Below are positions 34,883-44,801 of a stretch of DNA of 64,000 nt, piece after piece. Within the stretch, counting starts at the first letter, position 1; each line of letters begins with the position of its first letter. The stretch comes from Bradyrhizobium sp. (GTDB lineage: Bacteria; Pseudomonadota; Alphaproteobacteria; Rhizobiales; Xanthobacteraceae), in the NCBI RefSeq assembly GCF_030697065.1, contig NZ_JAUYQU010000114.1, positions 28,838-92,837 of the forward strand, in the 5' to 3' direction. The notes below the pieces were generated by a model that saw only the letters and a list, made by a program, of their open reading frames with translations, searched no databases and had not been told where the DNA came from. Both the position numbers and the translations under genes were made by a program.

Positions 34883-34951
34883 CGTCGTCCCGGCGCGGAG
34901 GCCGGGACACGTGTTGAGGGATTTGTGTTTCCCGTTCGCCGGGACGAGAAA
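34883..34951. repeat. Palindromic intergenic element between convergent genes
   Basis: TCGTCCCGGC (34885-34894) pairs with GCCGGGACGA (34938-34947) across a short spacer containing a second GGCC hairpin. It resembles GC-rich palindromic elements common in bradyrhizobia, and may end transcription of both flanking convergent genes. Confidence 0.55.
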
Positions 34952-34952
34952 C

Positions 34953-35555
34953 CTACTCGTCCTTCTTCGGCTCTTTCGACATCCGCTCCAGCCGGTCCTG
35001 CATGTCCTTCATCTGGCGCCGCAGGTCATCGATATTAGCCTCTTCGGCGACCGGCTCCGGCACCTTCTCCAGTTCGGCGCCGGCGGCACTGCCCGGGCGC
35101 GGCGGCACGAACGGCTTGAACATCGAGAAGGTCTGCTGAAACATTTCCATGTTGCGGCGGACGTGTTCCTCGAGCGGCGCGAACGGCGTTCCCGAGAAGG
35201 TGTTGGTCAGCTGCTTACGGAATTTTTCCTGCTCGCGGGTCAGCGTGTCGATCGACTGTTCGAGATATTTCGGCACCACCATCTGCATGCTGTCGCCGTA
35301 GAACCGGATCAACTGGCGCAGGAAGGTGGTCGGCAGCAAGTTCTGGCCGGCCTTGTTTTCCTGTTCGAAAATGATCTGCGCCAGTACCGAGCGGGTAATG
35401 TCGTCGCCAGTCTTGGCGTCGTAGACGAGGAAATCCTCCCCGTCCTTCACCATCGTCGCGAGATCCTCGAGGGTTACATAGGTGCTGGTGCCGGTATTAT
35501 AGAGCCTCCGGTTGGCGTATTTCTTGATGGTGGTCGGTTGGTCTGTTTTCGCCAT
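34953..35555 (-). CDS. phaR: Polyhydroxyalkanoate synthesis repressor
   Basis: PhaR binds both PHB granules and DNA and represses phasin and other pha genes when no polymer is present. The 200-aa product has the family start TIKKYANRRLYNTGTSTYVT (DNA-binding domain) and DGEDFLVYDAKTGDDITRSV, then the PHB accumulation domain around LAQIIFEQENKAGQNLLPTT. The C-terminus is a charged coiled coil, LRRQMKDMQDRLERM. It is divergent from phaA with 318 bases between. Confidence 0.95.
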   Translation of the reverse strand: MAKTDQPTTIKKYANRRLYNTGTSTYVTLEDLATMVKDGEDFLVYDAKTGDDITRSVLAQIIFEQENKAGQNLLPTTFLRQLIRFYGDSMQMVVPKYLEQSIDTLTREQEKFRKQLTNTFSGTPFAPLEEHVRRNMEMFQQTFSMFKPFVPPRPGSAAGAELEKVPEPVAEEANIDDLRRQMKDMQDRLERMSKEPKKDE

Positions 35556-35873
35556 GGCTCACACAATGCACACCGAGGACGGGGAACCCGACGGCATCGC
35601 CGAAGGGCAGACGAGCAACGCATCGCAACAAAGTAAGCATTTTCAACCGACTTCGGCTACCGTTTTGTGCGGCACGGTTAATTACAAGGCATGGACACTG
35701 CTCTGGAAACTGCCAAGGGCGTTATTTTGAGTGCGATGCGGGGTGATTTTGCCGTGGGGACGATTGACATGCCTCAACTCCGTTAACAGGATGAGGTAGG
35801 AGACTGGCCTGCCATCCGGCGTCCGCCAACCAAGCGCCCCAAAGCCCCAAAAGCTCAACCTCAGGAGATGTCC
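35556..35873. other. phaR-phaA divergent intergenic region, 318 bp
   Basis: No gene is supported here. It should contain the promoters of phaR and of phaA and possible PhaR sites; I could not pick out a clear operator. Confidence 0.5.
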
Positions 35874-37052
<1,179 letters not shown>

Positions 37053-37125
37053 ACAAACGGCAGCGGATGCGTTGAATGATGAAAAGATCATCTCGCAACT
37101 GCGCAGGACACCGTCGATAAGAAAG

Positions 37126-37152
37126 CGCCCGGCCTCGTGCCGGGCGTTTTGT
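37126..37152 (+). terminator. Rho-independent terminator after phaA
   Basis: CGCCCGGC-CTCGT-GCCGGGCG forms a perfect 8-bp stem with a 5-base loop, followed by TTTTG. It lies 74 bases after the phaA stop. Confidence 0.85.
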
Positions 37153-37250
37153 TCTTGATGTTGGTCAAACGGCCCGCTTAATTCGCAGCTAGACGAATAC
37201 GAGTTACATAAAAACGATAGTTCAAGGAACGCCAAGGGAGGGATCGGACA

Positions 37251-37976
37251 ATGGCACGTGTTGCGTTGGTGACGGGGGGAACGAGAGGCATTGGCGCTGC
37301 GATCAGCACGGCGCTGAAGGCGGCCGGCTACAAGGTCGCCGCCAGTTACGCCGGCAATGATGCGGCCGCGGAAAAATTCAAGGCCGAGACCGGCATCCCG
37401 GTCTACAAATGGGACGTCAGTTCGTTCGACGCCTGCGCCGCGGGTGTGAAGCAGGTCGAGGCCGATCTCGGCCCGGTCGACGTGCTGATCAACAATGCAG
37501 GGATCACCAGGGACGGCGCGTTCCACAAGATGACGCTCGAGCAGTGGAATGCGGTCATCAACACCAACCTCGGCTCGCTGTTCAACATGACCCGCCAGGT
37601 GATCGAGGGCATGCGCGCCCGCAAGTTCGGCCGCGTCATCAACATCTCCTCGATCAACGGCCAGAAGGGCCAGTTCGGCCAGGTCAATTATTCCGCCGCC
37701 AAGGCCGGCGACATCGGCTTCACCAAGGCGCTGGCGCTGGAGAACGCCAAGGGCGGCATCACCGTGAACGCGATCTGTCCGGGCTACATCAACACCGAAA
37801 TGGTGCAGGCGGTGCCGAAGGAGGTGCTGGAGAAGAGCATCCTGCCGCTGATCCCGACCGGCCGCCTCGGCGAGCCCGATGAAATCGCCCGCGCCGTGGT
37901 GTTCCTCGCCGCCGACGAGGCCGGCGCCATCACCGGCTCGACGCTGTCGATCAACGGCGGGCAGTACATGGCGTGA
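37251..37976 (+). CDS. phaB: Acetoacetyl-CoA reductase (NADPH)
   Basis: PhaB reduces acetoacetyl-CoA to (R)-3-hydroxybutyryl-CoA, the monomer for PHB synthase. The 241-aa short-chain dehydrogenase has the cofactor loop VTGGTRGIGAAIS, NNAGITRDGAFHKM, the catalytic Ser in NISSINGQKGQFGQ and the Tyr-x-x-x-Lys in NYSAAKAGD. The Q-F-G-Q-x-N-Y-S-A-A-K stretch is a hallmark of PhaB. The phaC synthase gene is not in the window. Confidence 0.96.
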   Translation: MARVALVTGGTRGIGAAISTALKAAGYKVAASYAGNDAAAEKFKAETGIPVYKWDVSSFDACAAGVKQVEADLGPVDVLINNAGITRDGAFHKMTLEQWNAVINTNLGSLFNMTRQVIEGMRARKFGRVINISSINGQKGQFGQVNYSAAKAGDIGFTKALALENAKGGITVNAICPGYINTEMVQAVPKEVLEKSILPLIPTGRLGEPDEIARAVVFLAADEAGAITGSTLSINGGQYMA

Positions 37977-37985
37977 TGGCGGCAG

Positions 37986-38070
37986 CGTCATTCCGGGATG
38001 GTGCGTTAGCACCAGACCCGGAATCTGGAGATCCCGGGTTCGCTCGTTGCACGCGCGCCCCGGAATGACG
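37986..38070. repeat. Palindromic element (CGTCATTCCGGG family)
   Basis: CGTCATTCCGGG at 37986-37997 is inverted at 38059-38070 as CCCGGAATGACG. An inner stretch, GACCCGGAATCTGGAGATCCCGGGTTCG split by the loop, forms a second hairpin. It is a typical bradyrhizobial repetitive intergenic element; it sits 9 bases after phaB and 8 bases before the next start codon. Confidence 0.8.
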
Positions 38071-38078
38071 GCTTCCCC

Positions 38079-38951
38079 ATGACCTCCCGTACCGCCACCC
38101 TGATCGGACTGACCGCGATCCTGATGTGGTCGCTGCTGTCGGTGCTGACGGTCGCGACCGGCAAAATTCCGGCGTTTCAGCTCGCGGCGATGACATTCGC
38201 GATCGGGGCCGCGGTTGCATTCGCGAGCTTCATCTTTCGGCCCCGCGCGTTCGCCGCCTTGAAGCAGCCATTGACGGCCTGGATCGTCGGGGTCGGCGGA
38301 CTGTTCGGTTATCACGCGCTGTATTTCCTGGCGCTGCGCTTCGCGCCGCCAGCCGAGGCGGGCCTGCTGAACTATCTCTGGCCGCTGCTGATCGTGCTGT
38401 TCTCGTCGCTGCTGCCCGGCGAGCGGCTGCTGTCGCACCACATCGTCGGCGCCTTGCTCGGACTGGCCGGTACGGTGTTGCTGTTCACCGGCAGCGGCGC
38501 CAGCTTCGAACTGGGACAGCTGCCCGGCCTGCTCGCCGCCTTCGTGGCGGCATTCGTGTGGGCGGCCTATTCGGTGATGTCGCGCAGGCTCAAGGCGGTG
38601 CCGACCGATGCGGTCGCCGGCTTCTGCCTGGCGACGGCGCTGCTCGCAGCCCTGGTGCATGGGCTGGTCGAAACCACGGTGTGGCCCGAGACGCCGGCGC
38701 AATGGCTCGCGATCGCAGCGCTCGGCGTCGGTCCGGTGGGGGCCGCGTTCTTTGCCTGGGATATCGGCATGAAGCGCGGCGACATCCGCGTGCTGGGGGC
38801 GGCGTCCTACGCCACGCCGCTCCTGTCGACCGGATTTCTGATTCTGGCGGGTTTTGCTGCCGCGAGCCCGAACATCGCTATCGCGGCGGTGTTGATTGCC
38901 GGCGGTGGGCTGATCGCGGCGAAGGACATGTTTCGGAAGCGATCCACTTAG
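38079..38951 (+). CDS. EamA/DMT-family exporter, YddG-like
   Basis: A 290-aa permease with about ten helices in two EamA repeats. LIGLTAILMWSLLSVLTVAT opens the first, and LALRFAPPAEAGLLNYLWPL followed by LIVLFSSLLPGERL closes it. This matches the YddG aromatic amino acid exporter branch, whose members carry the LNYLWPLL signature. The second repeat has FVWAAYSVMSRRLKAVPTDA. The exported substrate is not proven. The palindromic element upstream nearly touches the start codon, and no good ribosome-binding site is seen. Confidence 0.87.
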   Translation: MTSRTATLIGLTAILMWSLLSVLTVATGKIPAFQLAAMTFAIGAAVAFASFIFRPRAFAALKQPLTAWIVGVGGLFGYHALYFLALRFAPPAEAGLLNYLWPLLIVLFSSLLPGERLLSHHIVGALLGLAGTVLLFTGSGASFELGQLPGLLAAFVAAFVWAAYSVMSRRLKAVPTDAVAGFCLATALLAALVHGLVETTVWPETPAQWLAIAALGVGPVGAAFFAWDIGMKRGDIRVLGAASYATPLLSTGFLILAGFAAASPNIAIAAVLIAGGGLIAAKDMFRKRST

Positions 38952-39000
38952 GGTGTGGCAAAGACGCACTGCGTCCGCTTCCTTCGATGCCGCACACCCT
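38950..39000. terminator. Possible bidirectional hairpin between convergent genes
   Basis: AGGGTGTG at 38950-38957 pairs with CACACCCT at 38993-39000. It overlaps the exporter's stop and lies just past the end of the DUF985 gene on the other strand, with no poly-T run. Confidence 0.4.
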
Positions 39001-39005
39001 GCGTT

Positions 39006-39473
39006 TTACGAAACGTTCACAGGCTCCCAGCCCTTCGGCGCCAGTTCGAACTTCGCAAACTCGAAGCCCGGTGCGACGGTGCTTCCGACCAGTGTCCAGT
39101 CACCGGCACTCTCCGCAGTCTGCCACGCCAGCGGCGGCACGATCGCCTGCGGCACTTCGCCGGCGGCGAGATCCGGACCGAGCGTGACGCTGCGCCGGCC
39201 GGCCTCATCGGCAATCCCGAGGGTCAGCGGGGCGCCCGCGTAATGATGCCACATCTCCACCGCATCGATGCGATGCCAGTGCGAGCGCTCGCCGCGCGCC
39301 AGCAGGAAATAGATCGCGGTGGACAGGGAGCGCCCGCGAGCGTCCGTCCGGGAATCGCGAAAGGTCTCGCGATAATGCCCGCCTTCCGGGTGCGGCTGCA
39401 GATCGAGCCGCGCGATGATCCCGGCGGCGGAAACCAGGAGGGCAGGCTTCAAGACAGCGGGCCTGGCCGCCAT
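39006..39473 (-). CDS. Cupin DUF985-family protein
   Basis: A 155-aa single-domain cupin_5 (DUF985) protein: IIARLDLQPHPEGGHYRETF, LSTAIYFLLARGERSHWHRI, EMWHHYAGAPLTLGI, VPPLAWQTAESAGDWTLVGS and VAPGFEFAKFEL. The histidines in SHWHR and MWHHY sit where cupins bind metal or sugar. The biochemical role of the family is not settled. Its ATG overlaps the gloB stop by one base, so it is translationally coupled to gloB. Confidence 0.88.
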   Translation of the reverse strand: MAARPAVLKPALLVSAAGIIARLDLQPHPEGGHYRETFRDSRTDARGRSLSTAIYFLLARGERSHWHRIDAVEMWHHYAGAPLTLGIADEAGRRSVTLGPDLAAGEVPQAIVPPLAWQTAESAGDWTLVGSTVAPGFEFAKFELAPKGWEPVNVS

Positions 39474-40240
39474 CAGGACTTGTTCTTGCGCTCGCGCAAC
39501 TCGCCGAACACGGCGGCCGCATCGGCGCCTTTCATCCGCAGGCTGGCCGCCACCGATGGCTCGTCGGCGCGCAGGAACACATTGGCTTTTTTCTCGTCGC
39601 CGAGCAGCGTCGGAATCGTCGGCTTGTTCTCGGCACGCAGCCGCGTCACCTCCTCGGCGCGCGCCTGCAGCGCGGCATTGTCCGGCTCGACCGTGAGCGC
39701 GAATTTGACGTTGGAGGCGGTATATTCATGGCCGCAATAGAGTTTGAAATCGTCGGGCAACGCGCGCAGTTTCAGCAGCGAGTCCCACATCATCGGGTAA
39801 TCGCCTTCGAACACCCGTCCGCAGCCGATCGAGAACAGCGTGTCGGCGGCGAACAGCGCCTTCTCGCTGTCGAACACATAGCTGATGTGATCGAGCGTAT
39901 GGCCCGGCGTTTCCAGCACCCGCGCCAGCAGGCCTCCCACCTTCACCACGTCGCCCTGGCCGGCGCGCAAATCGACATCGGCGATCTTGGCGGCCTTGTC
40001 GCGCGGGGCGACCACGCGGCAACCATATTTCTGCTTCAGTTCGGCAACGCCGCCGACATGGTCGCCATGATGGTGCGTGATCAGGATATCCGTCAGCGTC
40101 CAGCCCTCGCGCTCCAGCGCCTTGATCACGGGAGCCGCTTCCGGCGCGTCGATCGAGGCGGTGGCCTTGGTCGCGGGGTCGTGGATCAGATAGCCGAAAT
40201 TATCGGTAAGGCAGGGGAACAGGCGAATTTCGGCGGCCAT
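39473..40240 (-). CDS. gloB: Hydroxyacylglutathione hydrolase (glyoxalase II)
   Basis: GloB hydrolyses S-D-lactoylglutathione to D-lactate and glutathione, the second step of methylglyoxal removal. The 255-aa metallo-beta-lactamase-fold enzyme has the di-metal site THHHGDHVGG, ETPGHTLDHISY, FAADTLFSIGCGR and CGHEYTASNVKFAL. The ATG at 40240 is preceded by GGAGA; a longer start 60 bases upstream was rejected. Confidence 0.95.
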   Translation of the reverse strand: MAAEIRLFPCLTDNFGYLIHDPATKATASIDAPEAAPVIKALEREGWTLTDILITHHHGDHVGGVAELKQKYGCRVVAPRDKAAKIADVDLRAGQGDVVKVGGLLARVLETPGHTLDHISYVFDSEKALFAADTLFSIGCGRVFEGDYPMMWDSLLKLRALPDDFKLYCGHEYTASNVKFALTVEPDNAALQARAEEVTRLRAENKPTIPTLLGDEKKANVFLRADEPSVAASLRMKGADAAAVFGELRERKNKS

Positions 40241-40386
40241 GATATCTCCGTGATCCAGCGAGGCGTCATCCGGCGAGGCAAGGGCGCCGGTACGCCGCAT
40301 ACGGGATCAAATATGGCGTTAAGGCTTCGCAGGCAATGGTCATATTCTGCGCGCCGCACCGGCGGGCGGCGTGCTAGATTGGGGCC

Positions 40387-41136
40387 ATGACCATCGACGT
40401 CATCGACCTTCGCAATTTTTATTCGCAGCGCCTCGGCATCGTGGCGCGGCGGCTGATCAATCGCGGCATTCAGGCCCGCTGGCCGGACGCGCAGGGCCAG
40501 CGCGTGCTCGGTCTCGGCTATCCCACGCCCTATCTCGGCCTGTTCCGCGAGGACTCCGAGCGCTGCATCGCCTTCATGCCGGCGGCGCAGGGCGTGCTGA
40601 AATGGCCGACGGCGCGGCCGACGCTGGCAACCCTGGTCGACGAGTTCTCGCTGCCGCTGCCGGACGCCGCGGTCGACCGCATGCTGCTGGTGCACGCGCT
40701 GGAAATGTCCGACGATCCCGCGGGACTGCTGCGCGAGGCATGGCGGGTGCTGGCGCCCTCCGGCCGGTTGATGGCGGTGGTCCCGAACCGGCGCGGGGTG
40801 TGGACCCGTACCGACAACACGCCGTTCGGTCACGGCCGGCCCTATTCGCGCTCGCAGATCACGCAGTTGCTGCGGCAGACTTGGTTCACGCCGGCCTCCT
40901 GGGGCGAGGCGCTGTTCATGCCGCCGGTTGGCGGCGGCTGGTTCCTGCGCTCCGCGATGGCATGGGAGCGCGTCGGCGCCGCGCTGTCGTTGCCGTTCGC
41001 CGGCGTGCACATCGTGGAAGCGACCAAGCAGGTCTATCGCGCGATCCCGGCCCACCGCGAGCGGACGCGGCTGATCCCGGCGCTGGAGCCGGTGCTGGTG
41101 CCGTCGTCGTCGGTGCGGCGGGATGAATCGCGATAG
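40387..41136 (+). CDS. Class I SAM-dependent methyltransferase, unknown substrate
   Basis: A 249-aa protein with a Methyltransf_11-like core: VLGLGYPTPYL (weak SAM motif I), LPLPDAAVDRMLLVHALEMS (motif II region) and LREAWRVLAPSGRLMAVVPN (motif III/post). The glycine-rich loop G-L-G-Y-P-T-P-Y is unusual compared with the normal D/E-x-G-x-G-x-G. It is divergent from gloB, an arrangement I recall as common in this family. The substrate is unknown. Confidence 0.78.
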   Translation: MTIDVIDLRNFYSQRLGIVARRLINRGIQARWPDAQGQRVLGLGYPTPYLGLFREDSERCIAFMPAAQGVLKWPTARPTLATLVDEFSLPLPDAAVDRMLLVHALEMSDDPAGLLREAWRVLAPSGRLMAVVPNRRGVWTRTDNTPFGHGRPYSRSQITQLLRQTWFTPASWGEALFMPPVGGGWFLRSAMAWERVGAALSLPFAGVHIVEATKQVYRAIPAHRERTRLIPALEPVLVPSSSVRRDESR

Positions 41137-41140
41137 ATTC

Positions 41141-41233
41141 GGAGGGTGGGCAAAGGCGCGCTTGCGCCGTGCCCGCTATTTTCGATGCGATGGGGTGGTG
41201 GGCACGGCCAAGATGCCTTTGCCCACCCTACCA
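41141..41233. repeat. Palindromic element (GGGTGGGCAAAGGCGC family), copy 1
   Basis: GGGTGGGCAAAGGC near 41144 is inverted as GCCTTTGCCCACCC ending near 41229. GCCGTGCCCGC and GTGGGCACGGC form an inner pair. A related copy lies at 62620-62720. Confidence 0.75.
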
Positions 41234-41246
41234 ATCAAATGCCGTC

Positions 41247-42011
41247 CTACTCATTCCCCGGATTGAAATCTTCGCTGGGGGCGGCCGGTGCGGCGGCGCC
41301 TTCGGGGCGCGGGCCGTGGGGCCGGCGGCGGCGGCGCGGGAAGCGCTCGCCGCCTTCGAAGGCGGCCGGCGGGTTGCTGATCTGCGGCTGCGGTCCGGTA
41401 ATGAACGATGGCAGGCGATCGACGCTGACGTCGGCAATGACAGGCTGCGGCTGGGGCTGCGGCGGCTGAAACTGCGGCTGCGGACGATGCTCGCGATGCG
41501 CATTGTGTTCGCGCGGTTGATGGTCGCGCTGCTCGCGCGGCTGGTAGGGCTGGCCCTCGCGCTGGTGTTCGCGCGGCGGCGGATTGTCGCGCGGAACGAA
41601 GGGTTGCGGCTGCGCCGGCACGAAGCCGGGTTCCTGGCCGAAATTGGAGAAGCTCTCGCTTTCGTCGTCGCCGTCCTCCGGCGCCATCTCGTTTTCGGTG
41701 CGCGGCTGCGGCTGGTTCTGCCGGAATTGCTCCTGGGCGGCAGCGATCAGGCGGAAATAATGCTCGGCATGCTGATAGTAATTCTCGGCGGCGACCGGGT
41801 CGCCGGAGGAGCGTGCGTCGCGCGCCAGCTGCACGTATTTTTCAGCGACATGGGACGCGGTGCCGCGGATCTTGATGTCCGGCCCGTTCGACTCGAACAC
41901 CCGGGTCATCGGATTCTGACCGCGCCGGTTGCTGTCGTTGCGATTGCTGTTGTTGTTATTGTTGTTGTTCCGGTTACGCATCCGCTTGTTGTTGTTTTGA
42001 CCGTTTCTCAT
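41247..42011 (-). CDS. DUF4167-family, Asn/Gln/Pro-rich protein
   Basis: A 254-aa protein with an Asn-rich basic start (MRNGQNNNKRMRNR, then a run of seven Asn), followed by the conserved DUF4167 core VFESNGPDIKIRGTASHVAE and YVQLARDARSSGDPVAAENY (about 38-90). The remainder is disordered, rich in Pro, Gln, Arg and Glu (HREHRPQPQFQPPQPQPQP). The core is found across Rhizobiales just downstream of prmC, as here. Its role is unknown; the Asn-Arg/Gln-rich composition suggests RNA binding, which is inference. Confidence 0.88.
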   Translation of the reverse strand: MRNGQNNNKRMRNRNNNNNNNSNRNDSNRRGQNPMTRVFESNGPDIKIRGTASHVAEKYVQLARDARSSGDPVAAENYYQHAEHYFRLIAAAQEQFRQNQPQPRTENEMAPEDGDDESESFSNFGQEPGFVPAQPQPFVPRDNPPPREHQREGQPYQPREQRDHQPREHNAHREHRPQPQFQPPQPQPQPVIADVSVDRLPSFITGPQPQISNPPAAFEGGERFPRRRRRPHGPRPEGAAAPAAPSEDFNPGNE

Positions 42012-42042
42012 GTCTCGCCTTTATTCCAGCCCTGAAGTTACC

Positions 42043-42084
42043 AGCCTTGAATCACTCGCCTTGAATCACTTGCCTTGAATCATT
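42043..42084. repeat. Three 14-bp tandem repeats in the DUF4167 leader
   Basis: Three head-to-tail copies of NGCCTTGAATCACT (the third ends CATT) occupy 42043-42056, 42057-42070 and 42071-42084, starting 32 bases upstream of the DUF4167 start codon. Confidence 0.85.
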
Positions 42085-42390
42085 GGCCCCGAACTGCCGA
42101 AAAACCTGAACGGCCGATTTCATCGGCGCACGCAGGCCCGGCGCGAATCAGCGCCCAATCGCCGTACAGTCGAGTTCCACGCAGATTTTGTCGTAAGTCG
42201 CAGTCAACAAGGACGCGTTCCCCACCAGCCCAGCCTGCGCCGCCGGCTGTTTCAAATCGGTTCGCCTGCCAAAACAAGCACAGCTTTCTCGCGTGATTCT
42301 ATTAAGCGCAATTATCAGGCTTTCGTTCGCTTTGCGGTCGGAAGCAGCGCAGCTCTTTCAGCCATCGCGCTCAATTGACCTGCGTTTTGG

Positions 42391-42538
42391 AACCTTTCAC
42401 TCGGGGCGGGCTCTCGCTCTGAGAACTCTGGCCTCCACCCGCGATATCCCCTCAGGGTACCCACGGGGCCAGCAACCCTGGACCGACGCTGTGGCCGGAA
42501 CGTAGTCGCTAACGGGGAATATTCCAAGGGGTTTTTTT
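42391..42538 (+). ncRNA. Candidate structured small RNA in the prmC-DUF4167 gap
   Basis: The 470 bases between the DUF4167 leader repeats and prmC have no ORF I can support, yet they are strongly self-complementary. GGCCAGC and GCTGTGGCC pair across CAACCCTGGACCGAC; CAGGGT pairs with ACCCTG; GCGGG pairs with CCCGC around CTCTCGCTCTGAGAAC. AACCTTT at 42391 can pair with AAGGGGTT, which runs straight into a 7-T tract (42532-42538) like a terminator. A TTGACC at 42375 could be a -35 element. The pieces CCCTGAG and GATATC on the minus strand recall 6S RNA, but I could not establish identity or strand. Confidence 0.35.
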
Positions 42539-42554
42539 GCCCTTCAATCGGGCA

Positions 42555-43439
42555 TTATGACGGTTTTCTGCGGCAAGAGACGGCCCGGCGGATGCCGGCC
42601 AGATCGGCTTTGGCAGGCCCGTCAGGCGCCAGCCCCGCCGCCATCATCAATCCCCTGACATCGTCGTGCTGACCTTGCCCCACTTCCACGACGAGCGCGC
42701 CTGAAGGCGCCAGCAACTGTGCCGCTTGCGGTATCAGCGCACGATAGGCGTCAAGACCGTCGCGGCCGCCGTCGAGCGCGCGGTGCGGATCGAAATTCCG
42801 GACCTCGGTGGCGAGACCGGCGATCTCCGCCGAACGTATGTAGGGCGGGTTCGAGACGACGAGATCGAACGGGCCCGAAAGTGCCGCCGCATAGTCGCAG
42901 GCGATGAAATCCGCGCGATCGGCCAGGCCGAGATCGATCGCATTGTGGCGGGCCGTTTTTAACGCATCGCCGCTGATGTCGGTGCCGACCCCGTGGGCGC
43001 GCGGCAACTCCGACAACAGCGCCAGCAGAATGGCACCCGAGCCGGTGCCGAGATCGGCGATACGCAGATGATGAACGGGCGCAGGGCCGGCGCGCAGCAA
43101 TTCCAGCGCCAATTCGACCACCGTTTCGGTGTCGGGCCGTGGCACCAGGGTCGCGGCCGACAGTGTCAGCGGCAGCCCCCAGAATTCCCTGGTCCCGAGA
43201 AGGCGCGCGACCGGTTCTCCGGCGAGGCGGCGGCGCGCGAAATCGTCGAGACGAATCGATTCCTCCGCGCCGAGCCGACGGTGCGCTGCCGCGATCAGGC
43301 CGGTGAGGTCGAGGCCGAGCACGGCGCCGACCAGCATACGCGCATCGAGCTCGGCGGACTCGATCGAGCCGGACTTCAATCGTGCGGTCAACGCGCGCCG
43401 CGCGGCATCGACGGTTTGCCCGACGAGGGGTTCGGTCAT
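42555..43439 (-). CDS. prmC: Peptide chain release factor N5-glutamine methyltransferase
   Basis: PrmC (HemK) methylates the glutamine of the GGQ motif in release factors. The 294-aa product has the N-terminal helical domain (LLGTREFWGLPLTLSAATLV), PRPDTETVVELAL, the SAM loop IADLGTGSGAILLALL, and the catalytic VVSNPPYIRSAEI. The length is normal. It lies downstream of prfA, whose product is its substrate; the 163-base spacer carries a palindromic repeat. The ATG at 43439 gives MTEPLVGQ; a start 111 bases upstream inside the repeat was rejected. Confidence 0.95.
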   Translation of the reverse strand: MTEPLVGQTVDAARRALTARLKSGSIESAELDARMLVGAVLGLDLTGLIAAAHRRLGAEESIRLDDFARRRLAGEPVARLLGTREFWGLPLTLSAATLVPRPDTETVVELALELLRAGPAPVHHLRIADLGTGSGAILLALLSELPRAHGVGTDISGDALKTARHNAIDLGLADRADFIACDYAAALSGPFDLVVSNPPYIRSAEIAGLATEVRNFDPHRALDGGRDGLDAYRALIPQAAQLLAPSGALVVEVGQGQHDDVRGLMMAAGLAPDGPAKADLAGIRRAVSCRRKPS

Positions 43440-43468
43440 GTGATGACCCCGCCCACAACCATTCCGCC

Positions 43469-43588
43469 GTCGTCCCTGCGAACGCAGGGACCCATACCGC
43501 GTTGTGCGCCCGAAGAAGCGAGATTGATGACGCACTCTTCGCCAAACCAACGCCGGGGGTTATGGGTCCCTGCGTTCGCAGGGACGAC
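43469..43588. repeat. Palindromic element between prfA and prmC
   Basis: GTCGTCCCTGCGAACGCAGG (from 43469) is itself a small hairpin and is inverted as CCTGCGTTCGCAGGGACGAC (to about 43587), each arm continuing into GACCCATA or TATGGGTC. The element fills most of the spacer between two genes of one operon. Confidence 0.82.
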
Positions 43589-43602
43589 GAGAGCGTGGGG
43601 GC

Positions 43603-44688
43603 TCACGCCGCCGCACCCTGGGCGGCGAGCTGGGCGGCCTGATGTTCGGTGGTCAGCGCGTCCACCAGTTCGCCGAGCGCCTCGCCCGCGATCACCTGCG
43701 GCAGCTTGTAGAGCGTGAGATTGATGCGGTGGTCGGTGACGCGGCCCTGCGGGAAATTGTAGGTCCTGATCCGCTCCGAGCGGTCGCCGGATCCGACCTT
43801 CTCGCGGCGGTCGGCGGCGCGGGTCGCGTTGATGCGCTGCTGCTCGGCGTCGTAGATGCGCGAGCGCAGGATGTTCATCGCGGAGGCGCGGTTCTTGTGC
43901 TGCGAGCGGCTGTCCTGCATCATGACGACGATGCCGGTCGGAATATGGGTGATGCGGATCGCCGATTCGGTCTTGTTGACGTGCTGGCCGCCGGCGCCCT
44001 GCGCGCGCATGGTGTCGATCCGCAAATCGTCGTTCTTGATCTCGACATCGACCTCCTCGACTTCCGGCAGCACCGCCACCGTCGCCGCCGAGGTGTGAAT
44101 CCGCCCTTGCGTCTCGGTGTCGGGCACCCGCTGCACCCGGTGCACGCCGGATTCGAATTTCAGTTTGGCAAAGGCGCCGCGTCCCTGCACCTCGGCGATG
44201 ATTTCCTTGTAGCCGCCCATGGTGCCCTCGCTGGCGGAGATCGCCTCGACCTTCCAGCCCTGCAGGGCGGCAAAGCGCTCATACATCCGGAACAGGTCGC
44301 CGGCGAACAGGGCGGCCTCGTCGCCGCCGGTGCCGGCGCGGATCTCCAGCACGACGTTGCGATCGTCCATGGCGTCCTTGGGCAGCAGCGCGACGCGGAT
44401 CTGCTGCGCCAGCTCGAGACTGCGCGCGACGAGCGTCTCGCGTTCGGCCTCGGCCATGCCGCGCATCTCGGCGTCGGTCGCGGGATCGGCGATCAGCGCA
44501 TCGATGCCGGCAAGTTCGGCATTGGCGGCGCGGTAGGTCTTGACGGCGTCGATCAGCGGATTCAGTTCGGAAAGCTCGCGGGTGATCCTGACGTAATTTT
44601 CGGAGCTCAATTGGCTGAGCAATTGCGCTTCCAGCGAGGCATGATGTGCCAGCAGAACATCGAGTTTGGCTTCAGGCAGTATCGACAT
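43603..44688 (-). CDS. prfA: Peptide chain release factor 1
   Basis: RF1 ends translation at UAA and UAG. The 361-aa product has the helical N-domain, [20 protein letters not shown], the RF1-specific [20 protein letters not shown], the catalytic [15 protein letters not shown] and [16 protein letters not shown]. The ATG at 44688 gives [10 protein letters not shown]; an extra 25 codons upstream were rejected as not typical. The order ptsP-prfA-prmC-DUF4167 is the usual one in these bacteria. Confidence 0.97.
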   Translation of the reverse strand: MSILPEAKLDVLLAHHASLEAQLLSQLSSENYVRITRELSELNPLIDAVKTYRAANAELAGIDALIADPATDAEMRGMAEAERETLVARSLELAQQIRVALLPKDAMDDRNVVLEIRAGTGGDEAALFAGDLFRMYERFAALQGWKVEAISASEGTMGGYKEIIAEVQGRGAFAKLKFESGVHRVQRVPDTETQGRIHTSAATVAVLPEVEEVDVEIKNDDLRIDTMRAQGAGGQHVNKTESAIRITHIPTGIVVMMQDSRSQHKNRASAMNILRSRIYDAEQQRINATRAADRREKVGSGDRSERIRTYNFPQGRVTDHRINLTLYKLPQVIAGEALGELVDALTTEHQAAQLAAQGAAA

Positions 44689-44801
44689 GGTCTGGTCTCG
44701 AATTGCAGTACGCGCGCATTCAGCAAAAAGTGGATACCGGTTTTGTGAATGGATTCGCGCCAATTATGGGCTCTGGTTCGTCGCGGCGGGGCCGAGCCTC
44801 G

